A stretch of DNA of 32,675 nt from Streptomyces gardneri. GTDB lineage: Bacteria > Actinomycetota > Actinomycetes > Streptomycetales > Streptomycetaceae. The stretch is taken from positions 1 through 32,675 of the forward strand of contig NZ_BJMN01000072.1 in NCBI RefSeq assembly GCF_006539185.1, read 5' to 3'. A program made the position numbers and the translations under genes. The notes under the pieces were generated by a model, which saw only the letters and a list, made by a program, of their open reading frames with translations, did no database searches and had not been told where the DNA came from. Position 1 is the stretch's first letter; every line of letters starts with the position of its first letter. Below are positions 7,865-15,392 of the stretch, piece after piece.

Positions 7865-7899
7865 CCGTGTGACACGGGTGTGTCGGTCACGACGTGACC
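7865..7899. promoter_or_regulatory. Two perfect palindromes 21 bp apart in a divergent promoter region
   Basis: CCGTGTGACACGG (7865-7877, 6+1+6) and GGTCACGACGTGACC (7885-7899, 7+1+7) are perfect palindromes around a single central base. Their centres (7871 and 7892) are 21 bp apart, two helical turns. They lie between the start of the PLP-enzyme gene and the possible -35 of the protease gene, so one bound dimer pair could control both. Confidence 0.6.
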
Positions 7900-7900
7900 C

Positions 7901-7929
7901 TTGTGGGATTCCTATGGATCCGTCAATCT
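7901..7929 (+). promoter_or_regulatory. Candidate promoter of the S8 protease gene
   Basis: TTGTGG (7901-7906) and CAATCT (7924-7929) are separated by 17 bp. The -35 is fair and the -10 only partly fits TAnnnT. The palindrome at 7885-7899 ends next to the -35. The leader to the ATG at 8038 would be about 100 nt. Confidence 0.4.
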
Positions 7930-8037
7930 TTCGCTCGGCAGCCGGACATGAGAAGGAGCGGGGACATCCCCGTGTCGTCTTGTCATGTCCATGCCTTCCC
8001 CCACAGCAACGCACCACCAATGAGGAGGACCCCTCAC

Positions 8038-9612
8038 ATGTCAGTGATGCGTGACTCACGTCGCCGAACAGCCACGGCCATCGCCATCGCCGTGGCAGCC
8101 CTCGCCCTCGGCTCCGCCTCCACCCTCCCGGCCGCCGCCTCACCGGCCGCCGCGGAGGGGGTCATCGAGAACGCCGGAGCCGAAGGCACCATCGCGGGCA
8201 GCTACATCGTCACCCTCGACGAGTCCGCGCAGGCGGAGACCGCCACGGGCCGGGCGGTCGCGGCCAAGTTCGGCGCGAAGATCAAGCGGACCTACACCTC
8301 GGCGATCAACGGCTACTCCGTCGAGCTCTCCGAGGCGCAGGCGAAGAAGCTGGCGGCCGACCCCGCCGTGAAGACCGTCGTGCAGAACCGCGTCTTCACG
8401 ATCGACGGTACGCAGCCCTCCCCGCCGTCCTGGGGCCTCGACCGGATCGACCAGAAGGCCCTGCCGCTGAACCAGAGCTACAGCTACCCGGACAGCGCGG
8501 GCCAGGGCGTCACCGCGTACATCATCGACACCGGTGTCCGCATCAGCCACAGCGACTTCGGCGGCCGCGCGGCCAACGGCTACGACGCGATCGACAACGA
8601 CAACACCGCCCAGGACGGCCACGGCCACGGCACCCACGTCGCCGGCACCGTCGGCGGCACCTCCTACGGTGTCGCCAAGAAGGCGAAGATCGTCGGCGTC
8701 CGGGTCCTCGACAACTCCGGCTCCGGCACGACCGAGCAGGTCGTCGCGGGCATCGACTGGGTGACGCAGAACGCCGTCAAGCCGGCCGTCGCCAACATGA
8801 GCCTCGGCGGCGGCGTCGACACCGTCCTCGACCAGGCCGTCCGCAACTCGATCGCGGCGGGCATCACGTACGCGGTCGCCGCCGGCAACGACAGCTCCAA
8901 CGCCTCCAACTACTCGCCGGCGCGGGTCTCCGAGGCCATCACGGTCGGCTCCACGACCAACACCGACGCCCGCTCCAGCTTCTCCAACTACGGCACGGTC
9001 CTGGACATCTTCGCCCCGGGCTCCTCCATCAAGTCGGCCTGGAACACGAACGACACCGCCACCAACACCATCTCCGGTACGTCGATGGCGACCCCGCACG
9101 TCGCGGGCGCCGCCGCCGTCTACCTCGCCGACAACCCGACGGCGACCCCGGCGCAGGTCTCCACCGCGCTGACGACCGCCGCCACCCCGAACGTCGTCAC
9201 CAGCCCCGGAACCGGCTCCCCGAACCGGCTCCTCTTCGTCGGTGGCGGCGGCACCACCCCGCCGACCGGCCCGAGGTTCGAGAACACCGCGGACTTCGCC
9301 ATCGCCGACAACGCGACCGTCGAGTCCCCGGTCACCGTCAGCGGCGTCACGGGCAACGCCCCGGCCGCCCTCCAGGTGCCGGTGAACATCGTCCACACCT
9401 ACATCGGTGACCTCCAGGTCCAGCTGATAGCCCCCGACGGCTCGGCGTACACGCTGAAGGCCTTCGGCACGGGTGGCAGCTCGGACAACATCAACACCAC
9501 GTACACGGTGAACGCCTCCTCGGAGGTCGCCAACGGCACGTGGAAGCTGCGGGTCACGGACAACGCGTCCATCGACACCGGGAAGATCGACTCCTGGGCC
9601 CTGCAGTTCTGA
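8038..9612 (+). CDS. Secreted subtilisin-like serine protease (S8) with I9 propeptide and C-terminal P-domain
   Basis: A 524-residue extracellular protease. A signal peptide (1 to about 40) is followed by an inhibitor I9 propeptide (about 54-123, SYIVTLDES to VVQNRVFTI) and a proteinase-K-like catalytic domain (about 130-400). Asp164 (IIDTGVR), His200 (GHGTHVAGT) and Ser349 (GTSMATPHVAG) form the triad, and Asn284 is the oxyanion residue. After a Gly/Thr/Pro linker, residues 413-524 form a P/proprotein convertase domain that ends IDSWALQF. The ATG at 8038 has GAGGAGGA at 8022-8029. An upstream GTG at 7894 in the same frame would displace the signal peptide and was not chosen. It is likely an aqualysin/proteinase K-type enzyme matured by autocleavage near residue 125. 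Decamer repeats and a terminator follow. Confidence 0.95.
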   Translation: MSVMRDSRRRTATAIAIAVAALALGSASTLPAAASPAAAEGVIENAGAEGTIAGSYIVTLDESAQAETATGRAVAAKFGAKIKRTYTSAINGYSVELSEAQAKKLAADPAVKTVVQNRVFTIDGTQPSPPSWGLDRIDQKALPLNQSYSYPDSAGQGVTAYIIDTGVRISHSDFGGRAANGYDAIDNDNTAQDGHGHGTHVAGTVGGTSYGVAKKAKIVGVRVLDNSGSGTTEQVVAGIDWVTQNAVKPAVANMSLGGGVDTVLDQAVRNSIAAGITYAVAAGNDSSNASNYSPARVSEAITVGSTTNTDARSSFSNYGTVLDIFAPGSSIKSAWNTNDTATNTISGTSMATPHVAGAAAVYLADNPTATPAQVSTALTTAATPNVVTSPGTGSPNRLLFVGGGGTTPPTGPRFENTADFAIADNATVESPVTVSGVTGNAPAALQVPVNIVHTYIGDLQVQLIAPDGSAYTLKAFGTGGSSDNINTTYTVNASSEVANGTWKLRVTDNASIDTGKIDSWALQF

Positions 9613-9656
9613 TCGGCTCGGATCTCTCCTGATCCACTCTGATCCGCTCTGATCCA
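9607..9656. repeat. Five GATC-centred decamers directly after the protease stop
   Basis: GATC starts at 9611, 9621, 9631, 9641 and 9651, so it is spaced at exactly 10 bp. The last three units read close to CTCTGATCCN. The array begins at the TGA stop and ends about 12 bp before the terminator stem. Confidence 0.85.
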
Positions 9657-9667
9657 CGTCGCACGAC

Positions 9668-9700
9668 GAGGGGTGGTCGCCTGCCGGCGGCCGCCCCTTC
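9668..9700 (+). terminator. Hairpin terminator after the protease gene
   Basis: GAGGGGTGGTCGCC (9668-9681) pairs with the segment 9686-9700 through Watson-Crick and wobble pairs with one bulge, around a short TGCC loop. It lies about 55 bp after the stop. Confidence 0.65.
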
Positions 9701-9796
9701 GGCGTACCCCGGGTCGGGTGGTGCGGCGGCCGACCACGTACGATGCGCGCTCGTTCGTCTGTTCGCACCAGTCGTCCCAACAGGAGCACGTCAGCC

Positions 9797-10954
9797 GTGG
9801 AGCCGACCCAGCCGCCCCAGCCGCCCCCGTCGCCCCAGGGCGGCTGGCCCGCCCCCGGCCCGTACACCTCGCCAGGGGGGCCGTACGCGGCCGGTCCCTA
9901 CGGACAGCCCGGCGCCCCCGGTCCGTACGGGCAGCCCGGCCGCACCACCAACGGGCTCGCCATCAGCTCCCTGATCTCCGGCATCGTCTGCTGCCTCCCG
10001 CCCCTCGGGATGGTCCTCGGCCTGATCGCCCTCCCGCAGATCAAGAAGAAGGACCAGGCGGGCAAGGGCCTCGCCGTCGCGGGCATCGTCCTCTCCGCCG
10101 TCAGCTCCCTGCTGCTCGTCGTCGGCCTCGTGACCGGCGCCATCGGCTCGGCCGTCGACGGCTTCAAGAAGGGCGTGGACGAGGCCTCGCGCACCAAGTC
10201 CCCGTTCTCGCTGCGCACCGGGCAGTGCTTCGGCGACGACGGCAAGCTGAAGGACTACGCGGAGGAGGTCGAGATCGTCGACTGCGCGAAGCCGCACGAC
10301 GGCGAGGTCAGCGGCAGCTTCAAGCTCACCGGCTACGACAAGTGGCCCGGCGAGTCCGAGATCGAGGCGGTGGCGGAGAAGCGCTGCGAGACGGTCAACG
10401 CCGCGTACGCGCTGGACACCTGGGCCGTCCCCGTGGACGTGTGGGTGTACTACTACATGCCGAGCAGCCAGAGCTGGCGCCTCGGCGACCGGACCGTGAC
10501 CTGCGCGTTCGCGAGCGAGGACGGGTCCTTCAGCGGTTCGGTACGGTCCGACGCGACCACCCTGACCGCCGACCAGGAGCACTTCCTGAAGGCCGTCAAC
10601 CCGATCGAGGCGGCCGGCTCCCGGGAGCCGGAGGACGACCCGGACGAGGACTTCGCGGCCAACAGGGAGTGGTCCGCGGAGATGCTGGCGGCGATCGACG
10701 AGGCGCGCAAGGGGCTGAAGAAGCACTACTGGCCCGGCGCCTCCACGGCCCCGGTCGCGGAGCTCGGCAAGGAGCTCGACGCGGCGATGAAGCAGTGGCG
10801 GAAGCTGGCCGGGGCGGCCGACGCGGACGCCTACTGGGAGGCGTACGAAACCGCCTGGGACACCCTGCCCGAGGACCTGGGCGCGAAGGCGCGGAAGGGG
10901 CTCGGCCTGACGGACACTCCGCCGGTGCAGGAGGGCCCGAGCAGCTCGGCCTGA
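9797..10954 (+). CDS. DUF4190-type membrane protein with septum-formation-like extracellular domain
   Basis: A 385-residue protein. It has a Pro/Gly/Tyr-rich cytoplasmic N-terminus (about 1-50, repeats such as GPYGQPG). Two membrane segments form a DUF4190 unit (about 52-115: AISSLISGIVCCLPPLGMVLGLIALPQI and AVAGIVLSAVSSLLLVVGLVTGAI). A soluble domain with paired cysteines follows (about 130-260: RTGQCFGDD, EIVDCAKPHDGEV, EKRCETV, VTCAF), resembling the septum-formation domain of actinobacteria. The C-terminus is acidic and helical. The family role is not known, although the Pro-Gly-Tyr tail plus two membrane segments is frequent in actinobacterial envelope proteins. The GTG at 9797 is preceded by AGGAG at 9782-9786. 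A longer reading from 9743 lacks a ribosome-binding site. A terminator hairpin follows. Confidence 0.85.
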   Translation: MEPTQPPQPPPSPQGGWPAPGPYTSPGGPYAAGPYGQPGAPGPYGQPGRTTNGLAISSLISGIVCCLPPLGMVLGLIALPQIKKKDQAGKGLAVAGIVLSAVSSLLLVVGLVTGAIGSAVDGFKKGVDEASRTKSPFSLRTGQCFGDDGKLKDYAEEVEIVDCAKPHDGEVSGSFKLTGYDKWPGESEIEAVAEKRCETVNAAYALDTWAVPVDVWVYYYMPSSQSWRLGDRTVTCAFASEDGSFSGSVRSDATTLTADQEHFLKAVNPIEAAGSREPEDDPDEDFAANREWSAEMLAAIDEARKGLKKHYWPGASTAPVAELGKELDAAMKQWRKLAGAADADAYWEAYETAWDTLPEDLGAKARKGLGLTDTPPVQEGPSSSA

Positions 10955-10963
10955 GGGGTTCCC

Positions 10964-11013
10964 GCACGGGTACGGGGCCGGGTCTCCTTCGGGAGGCCCG
11001 GCCCCGTCCGTGC
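10964..11013. terminator. Long hairpin between convergent genes
   Basis: The 5' arm (10964-10987) and 3' arm (10992-11013) pair almost completely (GCACGG...GTCTCC with its complement, with a small internal bulge) around a TTCG tetraloop. It lies between the DUF4190 gene and the convergent chitinase. Confidence 0.8.
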
Positions 11014-11014
11014 G

Positions 11015-11029
11015 CCTGTCCGGCGGATC
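11015..11029 (-). repeat. 15-nt motif just past a stop codon, copy 2
   Basis: An exact second copy of CCTGTCCGGCGGATC, four bases beyond the TAG stop of the chitinase gene as read on the minus strand. It also abuts the 3' arm of the terminator hairpin. Confidence 0.7.
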
Positions 11030-11033
11030 GGCC

Positions 11034-12374
11034 CTAGCGCCGGGTCAGGCCCCGGTCGATCGCGGTGATCAGCTCACCGTCGGGGGTGTCGCCGTCCAGC
11101 GACCAGACCATGGCGCCGCCGAGGCCCCGCTGGCGGACGTAGGACGCCTTGGTGCGCAGCACGGTGGGGTCGTCGTAGGTCCAGAGCGTGGTGCCGTCGA
11201 AGAGCCAGGCGTGGCCGTTCTTCTGGCCGCGGTGGAGCTTGTACGTGCCGGAGTCGGCGAGCTTCTTGAGGTGCTTGTAGTCCTCGGAACCGGCCGCCCA
11301 GGTGGCCGGGGCCGGGGCGGCCGCGGGCTGTCCGAGGCCGTCGCCGCCGCCGGTGACGCCGGTCCAGCCCTGGCCGTAGAAGGGCATGCCGACGACGAGC
11401 TTGTGGGCGGGGGCGCCGCGCCTCAGCCAGGACTTCACGGTCCCGTCGACGCTCCAGTCGTTCTTGGCGAAGAGCGCGGACTGCTGGGCCGTCGTCGTCT
11501 CGCCGGAGACGTGGAAGTCGTAGCCCTGGAGGTTCACGAAGTCGAAGTCCCGCATGACCTTGGCGACTTCGAAGCCCGCGTCGATCTTGGCGGGCGCGGT
11601 GGGCACGTACGCGCTGAGGTCGTAGCGCTTGCGCTGCGGCAGCGAGCGCCCGTAGGCATCGAGCTGGGTGCGGAACTCCCGTACGAGCTTGGTGAAGTTG
11701 GGCTTGTCCTCGGGGCGGATCACGTTCCCGGGGGCGCCTTCCGAGCCCGGCCACTCCCAGTCCAGGTCGATGCCGTCGAAGAGGCCGGCGGCGGCGCCGG
11801 CACCGCCGCGGGCGCCGTCGACGGGCAGGTTGCCCTTGATGTAGACGTCGATGCAGGAGGCGACCAGCGCCTTGCGGCCTGCGTCGGTGCGCACGGCGTC
11901 GGAGAAGTGGGCCGATCCGCTCCAACCGCCCAGCGAGATCATGACCTTGAGGCCCGGGTTCTCGGCCTTCAGCTCGCGCAGCTGGTTGAAGTTTCCGGCG
12001 AGGGGCTGTTCGGCGGTGTCGGCGACGCCGTCCACCGAGTCGGCCGTGTCGACGGGGCGCACGTAGTCGGCCCACGGGTCGGAGCCGGGCACATTGCCCA
12101 TGAGGCACTTGCCGTTCGAACCGACGATGCCGAAGGCGTAGTTGATGTGGCTGAGCTTCGTGGCCGTGCCACTGGTCTCCAGGTCCTTGACCTGGAAGTC
12201 CCTTCCGTAGATGCCCCATTGGGTGAAGTACCCGATGCGCTTCAGGGAGTGGCCGGCGGAGGAGGCGGGGGAGGGCTGGTGCGCGTCGGCCGTGGGGGCC
12301 AGGGTGGCGAGGAGGCCGAGAGTGGCCGCGGCGGCGGCGCCGAAGGTCAGCTTGGTCAGGGCTCTGGGGCGCAT
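11034..12374 (-). CDS. Secreted family-18 chitinase
   Basis: A 446-residue extracellular endochitinase-type enzyme. A Sec signal peptide (1-31: basic start, Ala/Leu core, cleavage near ADAHQ) is followed by one GH18 TIM barrel. The catalytic motif DGIDLDWEWPG spans residues 200-210, with the DxxDxDxE acid/base at Glu207. SLGGWS (147-152) is the second conserved GH18 strand, and MPFYGQGW and MVWSLDGD form the late strands. An inserted alpha+beta segment near the end of the barrel suggests subfamily A. No separate chitin-binding domain is present. The ATG at 12372-12374 has AGGAACG upstream and gives a clean signal peptide; a start 30 codons earlier would place translated DNA over the promoter. 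It is probably repressed by DasR through the site at 12452-12463. Confidence 0.95.
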   Translation of the reverse strand: MRPRALTKLTFGAAAAATLGLLATLAPTADAHQPSPASSAGHSLKRIGYFTQWGIYGRDFQVKDLETSGTATKLSHINYAFGIVGSNGKCLMGNVPGSDPWADYVRPVDTADSVDGVADTAEQPLAGNFNQLRELKAENPGLKVMISLGGWSGSAHFSDAVRTDAGRKALVASCIDVYIKGNLPVDGARGGAGAAAGLFDGIDLDWEWPGSEGAPGNVIRPEDKPNFTKLVREFRTQLDAYGRSLPQRKRYDLSAYVPTAPAKIDAGFEVAKVMRDFDFVNLQGYDFHVSGETTTAQQSALFAKNDWSVDGTVKSWLRRGAPAHKLVVGMPFYGQGWTGVTGGGDGLGQPAAAPAPATWAAGSEDYKHLKKLADSGTYKLHRGQKNGHAWLFDGTTLWTYDDPTVLRTKASYVRQRGLGGAMVWSLDGDTPDGELITAIDRGLTRR

Positions 12375-12444
12375 GGGCTCGTTCCTGTGCGAGGCGGGAT
12401 GGCGCGTGCGGGATGGGCCGTGCGGGATGGTCCGTGCAGGCAGG

Positions 12445-12474
12445 AACGTATTGGTCTGTACCAATAGAGGTCAA
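12445..12474 (-). promoter_or_regulatory. Chitinase promoter with a DasR-type (dre) operator in its spacer
   Basis: On the minus strand TTGACC (12474-12469), an 18-bp spacer and TACGTT (12450-12445) form a good housekeeping-type promoter, about 70 bp before the chitinase ATG. The spacer contains the inverted repeat TTGGTCTGTACCAA (12451-12464). Its core, TGGTCTGTACCA, matches the DasR consensus TGGTCTAGACCA at 10 of 12 positions with the same arm spacing. DasR control of Streptomyces chitinase genes through such sites is established; binding here is inferred. Confidence 0.8.
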
Positions 12475-12614
12475 GGGGTGCGACGAGGGTGCGAGGGGGG
12501 TGTGGGGTCGCCCGCACTTCGCCTACTCGTGGTGACCGCGGGTAGCAAGGCCTGCGACCGGCGCGTCATCACTTCGGGTGAAACTTTGGCCCATGCTTGC
12601 GGATCGCGACCCTC

Positions 12615-12643
12615 GGTTGTCAGTCTGTAGCTGTCAGTCAACC
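12615..12643 (+). promoter_or_regulatory. Nested direct and inverted repeat before the GntR gene
   Basis: TGTCAGTC occurs twice (12618-12625 and 12632-12639, 14 bp apart). The pair is bracketed by GGTTG (12615-12619) and CAACC (12639-12643). The element ends two bases before the Shine-Dalgarno run (12645-12652), a position suited to autorepression by the encoded GntR protein. Confidence 0.5.
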
Positions 12644-12658
12644 TGAGGGGAGTGTCCA

Positions 12659-13411
12659 GTGACATTCGGTGAGCAGCCCGCCTACTTGCGCGTGGCGAGC
12701 GATCTGCGGGAGAAGATCGCCAACGGCTCGCTTCCGCCGCACACCCGTCTCCCGTCGCAGGCGCGCATCCGCGAGGAGTACGGGGTCTCGGACACTGTCG
12801 CGCTGGAGGCCCGCAAGGTGCTCATGGCCGAGGGGCTCGTGGAGGGCCGGTCCGGCTCGGGGACGTATGTGCGGGAGCGCCCGGTGCCGCGCCGGATCGC
12901 CCGCTCCGGCTACCGCCCGGCGTCCGGTGCCACGCCGTTCCGGCAGGAGCAGGCCGCCGAAGGGGCCCGGGGTACCTGGGAGTCGAGCAGCGAGCAGGAG
13001 CCGGCCAGTGTCGAGGTGGCCGCCCGGCTCGACATCGAACCGGGGGAGCGCGTGATGCGCACGCGGTACGTGTACCGGGACGGGGGCGAGCCCATGATGG
13101 TCTCCACCTCCTGGGAGCCCCTCGCGGTCACCGGCCGGACTCCGGTGATGCTGCCGGAGGAGGGCCCGCTGGGCGGCTGCGGCGTCGTCGAGCGGATGGC
13201 GGCCATCGACGTGGTCGTGGACAACGTGGTGGAGGAGGTCGGCGCCCGCCCCGGGCTCGCCGAGGAGCTCCTCGCGCTCGGCGGGGTGCCGGGCCATGTG
13301 GTCATGGTGGTCGAGCGGACGTACTACGCGTCGGGGCGGGCCGTCGAGACCGCGGATGTCGTGGTCCCGGCCGACCGCTACCGCATCTCGTACCACCTCC
13401 CGGTCCGCTGA
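12659..13411 (+). CDS. GntR-family (HutC-like, UTRA-domain) transcriptional regulator
   Basis: A 250-residue cytoplasmic DNA-binding protein. Residues about 6-75 form the GntR winged helix (LREKIANGSLPPHTRLPS, REEYGVSDTVALEARKVLMAEGLVE, GSGTYV). Residues about 95-245 form a UTRA effector domain, with DIEPGERVMRTRYVYRDGGEPMMVSTSWEPL and a closing ADRYRISYHL. Ligand and targets are not known. It is not DasR as I know that sequence, even though a DasR-type site sits next door. The GTG has GAGGGGAG at 12645-12652. It is transcribed away from the chitinase and followed by a hairpin. A direct repeat just upstream of its Shine-Dalgarno sequence suggests autoregulation. Confidence 0.93.
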   Translation: MTFGEQPAYLRVASDLREKIANGSLPPHTRLPSQARIREEYGVSDTVALEARKVLMAEGLVEGRSGSGTYVRERPVPRRIARSGYRPASGATPFRQEQAAEGARGTWESSSEQEPASVEVAARLDIEPGERVMRTRYVYRDGGEPMMVSTSWEPLAVTGRTPVMLPEEGPLGGCGVVERMAAIDVVVDNVVEEVGARPGLAEELLALGGVPGHVVMVVERTYYASGRAVETADVVVPADRYRISYHLPVR

Positions 13412-13428
13412 TCCCGCGCGCCGACTCC

Positions 13429-13449
13429 CGCCCCCCGGTCCCGGGGGCG
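13429..13449 (+). terminator. Short GC hairpin after the GntR gene
   Basis: CGCCCCCCGG (13429-13438) and CCGGGGGCG (13441-13449) pair with one bulged C. The loop is very small, so a slightly open version of the stem must form. Confidence 0.5.
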
Positions 13450-13616
13450 TCCGGCCGACCGGTGAGCGGACCCGGCCGTCCGGGCCGCTTGACCGGGAGT
13501 TAACGGCGCGTCAGTCCCCGTAACCGCCCGGCAATCGTGGACCGCGACAAGCCGTCACGCCCGGCTCCTACCTTCCTGCTCCGTACCCGCGATCCGGTCG
13601 GACGACAGGAACCCTC

Positions 13617-15392
13617 ATGACGGAAACAGTCACCACCCCCACCCCGGAGCCGGGTGGGGGTACCTCCCGGACCCTTGAGGCACGGGGGGATCTCGCGCCG
13701 CGGTCCGGGCCCCGCCGCAGCTACGCCAAACTGGCCGCGGACGAGAGCCGCGAGGACTACTCCCTGCGCTACGCGCCGCATTCCTTCCGGCGCTGGTCGC
13801 CCGCCACCGTGGCCGGCACGGCCCTCGGCGGCATCGCCTACCTCGCCGACTTCGCGATCGGCGCCTCGATCGTCTTCACCTACGGCTTCGGCAGCGGCCT
13901 CGCCTCGATCCTCACCGCCGCCGCGATCATCTTCCTCACCGGCATCCCCATCGCCCGCGCCTGCGCGAAGTACGGCCTGGACATGGACCTCATCACCCGG
14001 GGCGCCGGCTTCGGCTACTTCGGCTCCACGCTGACCTCGCTGATCTACGCCTCTTTCACCTTCATCTTCTTCGCGCTCGAAGGCTCGATCATGGCCCAGG
14101 CCATGCACCAGGCCGTCGGCCTGCCGGTGGAGATCGGCTACCTGGTCACGACGCTGATCGTCATTCCGATCGTCTTCCGCGGAATGGGCGCGCTGGCCAA
14201 GGTGCAGGCCTGGACCCAGCCGGTCTGGATCATCGGCATGGTGCTGCCCTTCGCCGTCCTGGCCTTCGAGGCCCCCGACGCCTGGGGCGCCTTCGGCTCT
14301 TTCGGCGGTACGGAGGGGGCCGGCGCGGGCTTCTCGTGGATCGGCTTCGGCCTCGGCACGGGCGTCGCGCTCTCCCTGATCGCACAGATCGGCGAGCAGG
14401 CCGACTATCTGCGCTTCATGCCCGCGAAGACGGAGGCCAACAAGCGCCGGTGGAACCTCGCCGTGCTCGCCGCCGGACCCGGCTGGGTCATCATCGGCGC
14501 GGCCAAGCAGCTGGGCGGCGCCTTCCTCGCCTTCGTCGCCCTGGAGGCCGTCGGCAAGACCCACGCCCTGGAGCCGATCGCCCCGCAGATCGAGGCGCTC
14601 AAGCCCTGGCTCGGCTCCTTCGCCCTGCCCGCGGCCGCGCTCTTCGTGATCGTCTCCCAGATCAAGATCAACGTCACCAACGCCTACAGCGGATCGCTGT
14701 CCTGGTCGAACTTCTTCTCCCGCGTCACCCACCGCCACCCCGGCCGCGTCTGGTACATCTTCCTCAACCTCGCCATCGCGCTGACGCTGATGGAGATGAA
14801 CATGTTCGCGGCCCTCAACAAGCTGCTCGGGTTCTACTCCAACGTCGGCATCGCCTGGATCGTCGCCGTCGCCGCCGACCTCGTCATCAACAAGCGGGCC
14901 GGCTGGAGTCCTCCGTACATCGAGTTCAAGCGCGCCTATCTGTACGCCGTGAACCCGGCCGGCTTCGGCGCCATGGTCATCGCCTCGGTCGTCTCGATCC
15001 TCGCCTTCTTCGGTCTCTTCGGTACGTATGCGGAGGCGTTCTCCACGTTCATCGCGGCCGGTCTCGCCCTCGTCCTCTGCCCGCTGATCGCCTGGGCGAC
15101 CAAGGGCCGCTACTACCTGGCCCGCCCGAACCCGGTGAACGGGCCCGGCGTGCTGGACGGACCGGGCGCGGTGGTGACCGACGAGCGCGCGACCCACACC
15201 TGCGCCGAGTGCGAGACGGCGTACGAACTGCCGGACATCGCCGACTGCCCGGTGCGGTCCGGCCCCGTCTGCTCCCTCTGCTGCTCGCTCGACGCCGAGT
15301 GCGGCGACGTCTGCCGCAAGGCCCCCCAGGGCGCAGGCGCCCCCGTCCTGATGCCGGTGCCGACCGTCCCCAAGGCCTCGGCCGGGGCGTAG
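13617..15392 (+). CDS. NCS1-family purine/cytosine-type permease with a C-terminal eight-Cys domain
   Basis: A 591-residue inner-membrane transporter of the nucleobase:cation symporter-1 type. After a soluble N-terminus (about 1-55), roughly twelve hydrophobic segments span about 60-500, with family-like features such as DESREDYSLRYAPHSFRRWSP at the start and the QIKINVTNAYSGSLSWSNFF segment in the middle. Substrate cannot be read. The C-terminus is odd: residues 529-566 hold eight cysteines (CxxC-x11-C-x7-CxxCC-x5-C-x3-C, including CSLCCSLDAEC), a probable metal-binding module on the cytoplasmic side. The ATG at 13617 has AGGAA upstream. Codons about 10-25 coincide with a hairpin-like element of a kind common between Streptomyces genes. 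No obvious partner enzyme is adjacent. Confidence 0.88.
   Translation: MTETVTTPTPEPGGGTSRTLEARGDLAPRSGPRRSYAKLAADESREDYSLRYAPHSFRRWSPATVAGTALGGIAYLADFAIGASIVFTYGFGSGLASILTAAAIIFLTGIPIARACAKYGLDMDLITRGAGFGYFGSTLTSLIYASFTFIFFALEGSIMAQAMHQAVGLPVEIGYLVTTLIVIPIVFRGMGALAKVQAWTQPVWIIGMVLPFAVLAFEAPDAWGAFGSFGGTEGAGAGFSWIGFGLGTGVALSLIAQIGEQADYLRFMPAKTEANKRRWNLAVLAAGPGWVIIGAAKQLGGAFLAFVALEAVGKTHALEPIAPQIEALKPWLGSFALPAAALFVIVSQIKINVTNAYSGSLSWSNFFSRVTHRHPGRVWYIFLNLAIALTLMEMNMFAALNKLLGFYSNVGIAWIVAVAADLVINKRAGWSPPYIEFKRAYLYAVNPAGFGAMVIASVVSILAFFGLFGTYAEAFSTFIAAGLALVLCPLIAWATKGRYYLARPNPVNGPGVLDGPGAVVTDERATHTCAECETAYELPDIADCPVRSGPVCSLCCSLDAECGDVCRKAPQGAGAPVLMPVPTVPKASAGA
13650..13690. repeat. Hairpin-like repetitive element inside the permease 5' coding end
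   Basis: Two G-run/C-run elements (GGGTGGGGGTACCTCCC, then a GGACCCTTGAGGCACGGGG stretch) resemble short palindromic sequences I have often seen between Streptomyces genes. Here the element is translated in frame as a Gly-Gly-Gly-Thr-Ser-Arg-Thr-Leu-Glu-Ala-Arg segment. Confidence 0.5.

Noticed and set aside
7894..8037. Upstream in-frame GTG start of the S8 protease
   Set aside because: It would add 48 residues before a normal signal peptide and would cover the promoter and palindrome region. The ATG at 8038 has an excellent ribosome-binding site.
12375..12464. Upstream start of the chitinase 30 codons earlier
   Set aside because: It falls in the promoter and operator and would put a charged extension in front of the signal peptide.
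12659..13411. The GntR gene as dasR
   Set aside because: The DNA-binding and effector sequences do not match DasR as I know it; the dre-like site next to it belongs to the chitinase promoter.
13489..13520. TTGACC before the permease as a promoter
   Set aside because: No TAnnnT hexamer lies at 16-19 bp downstream.
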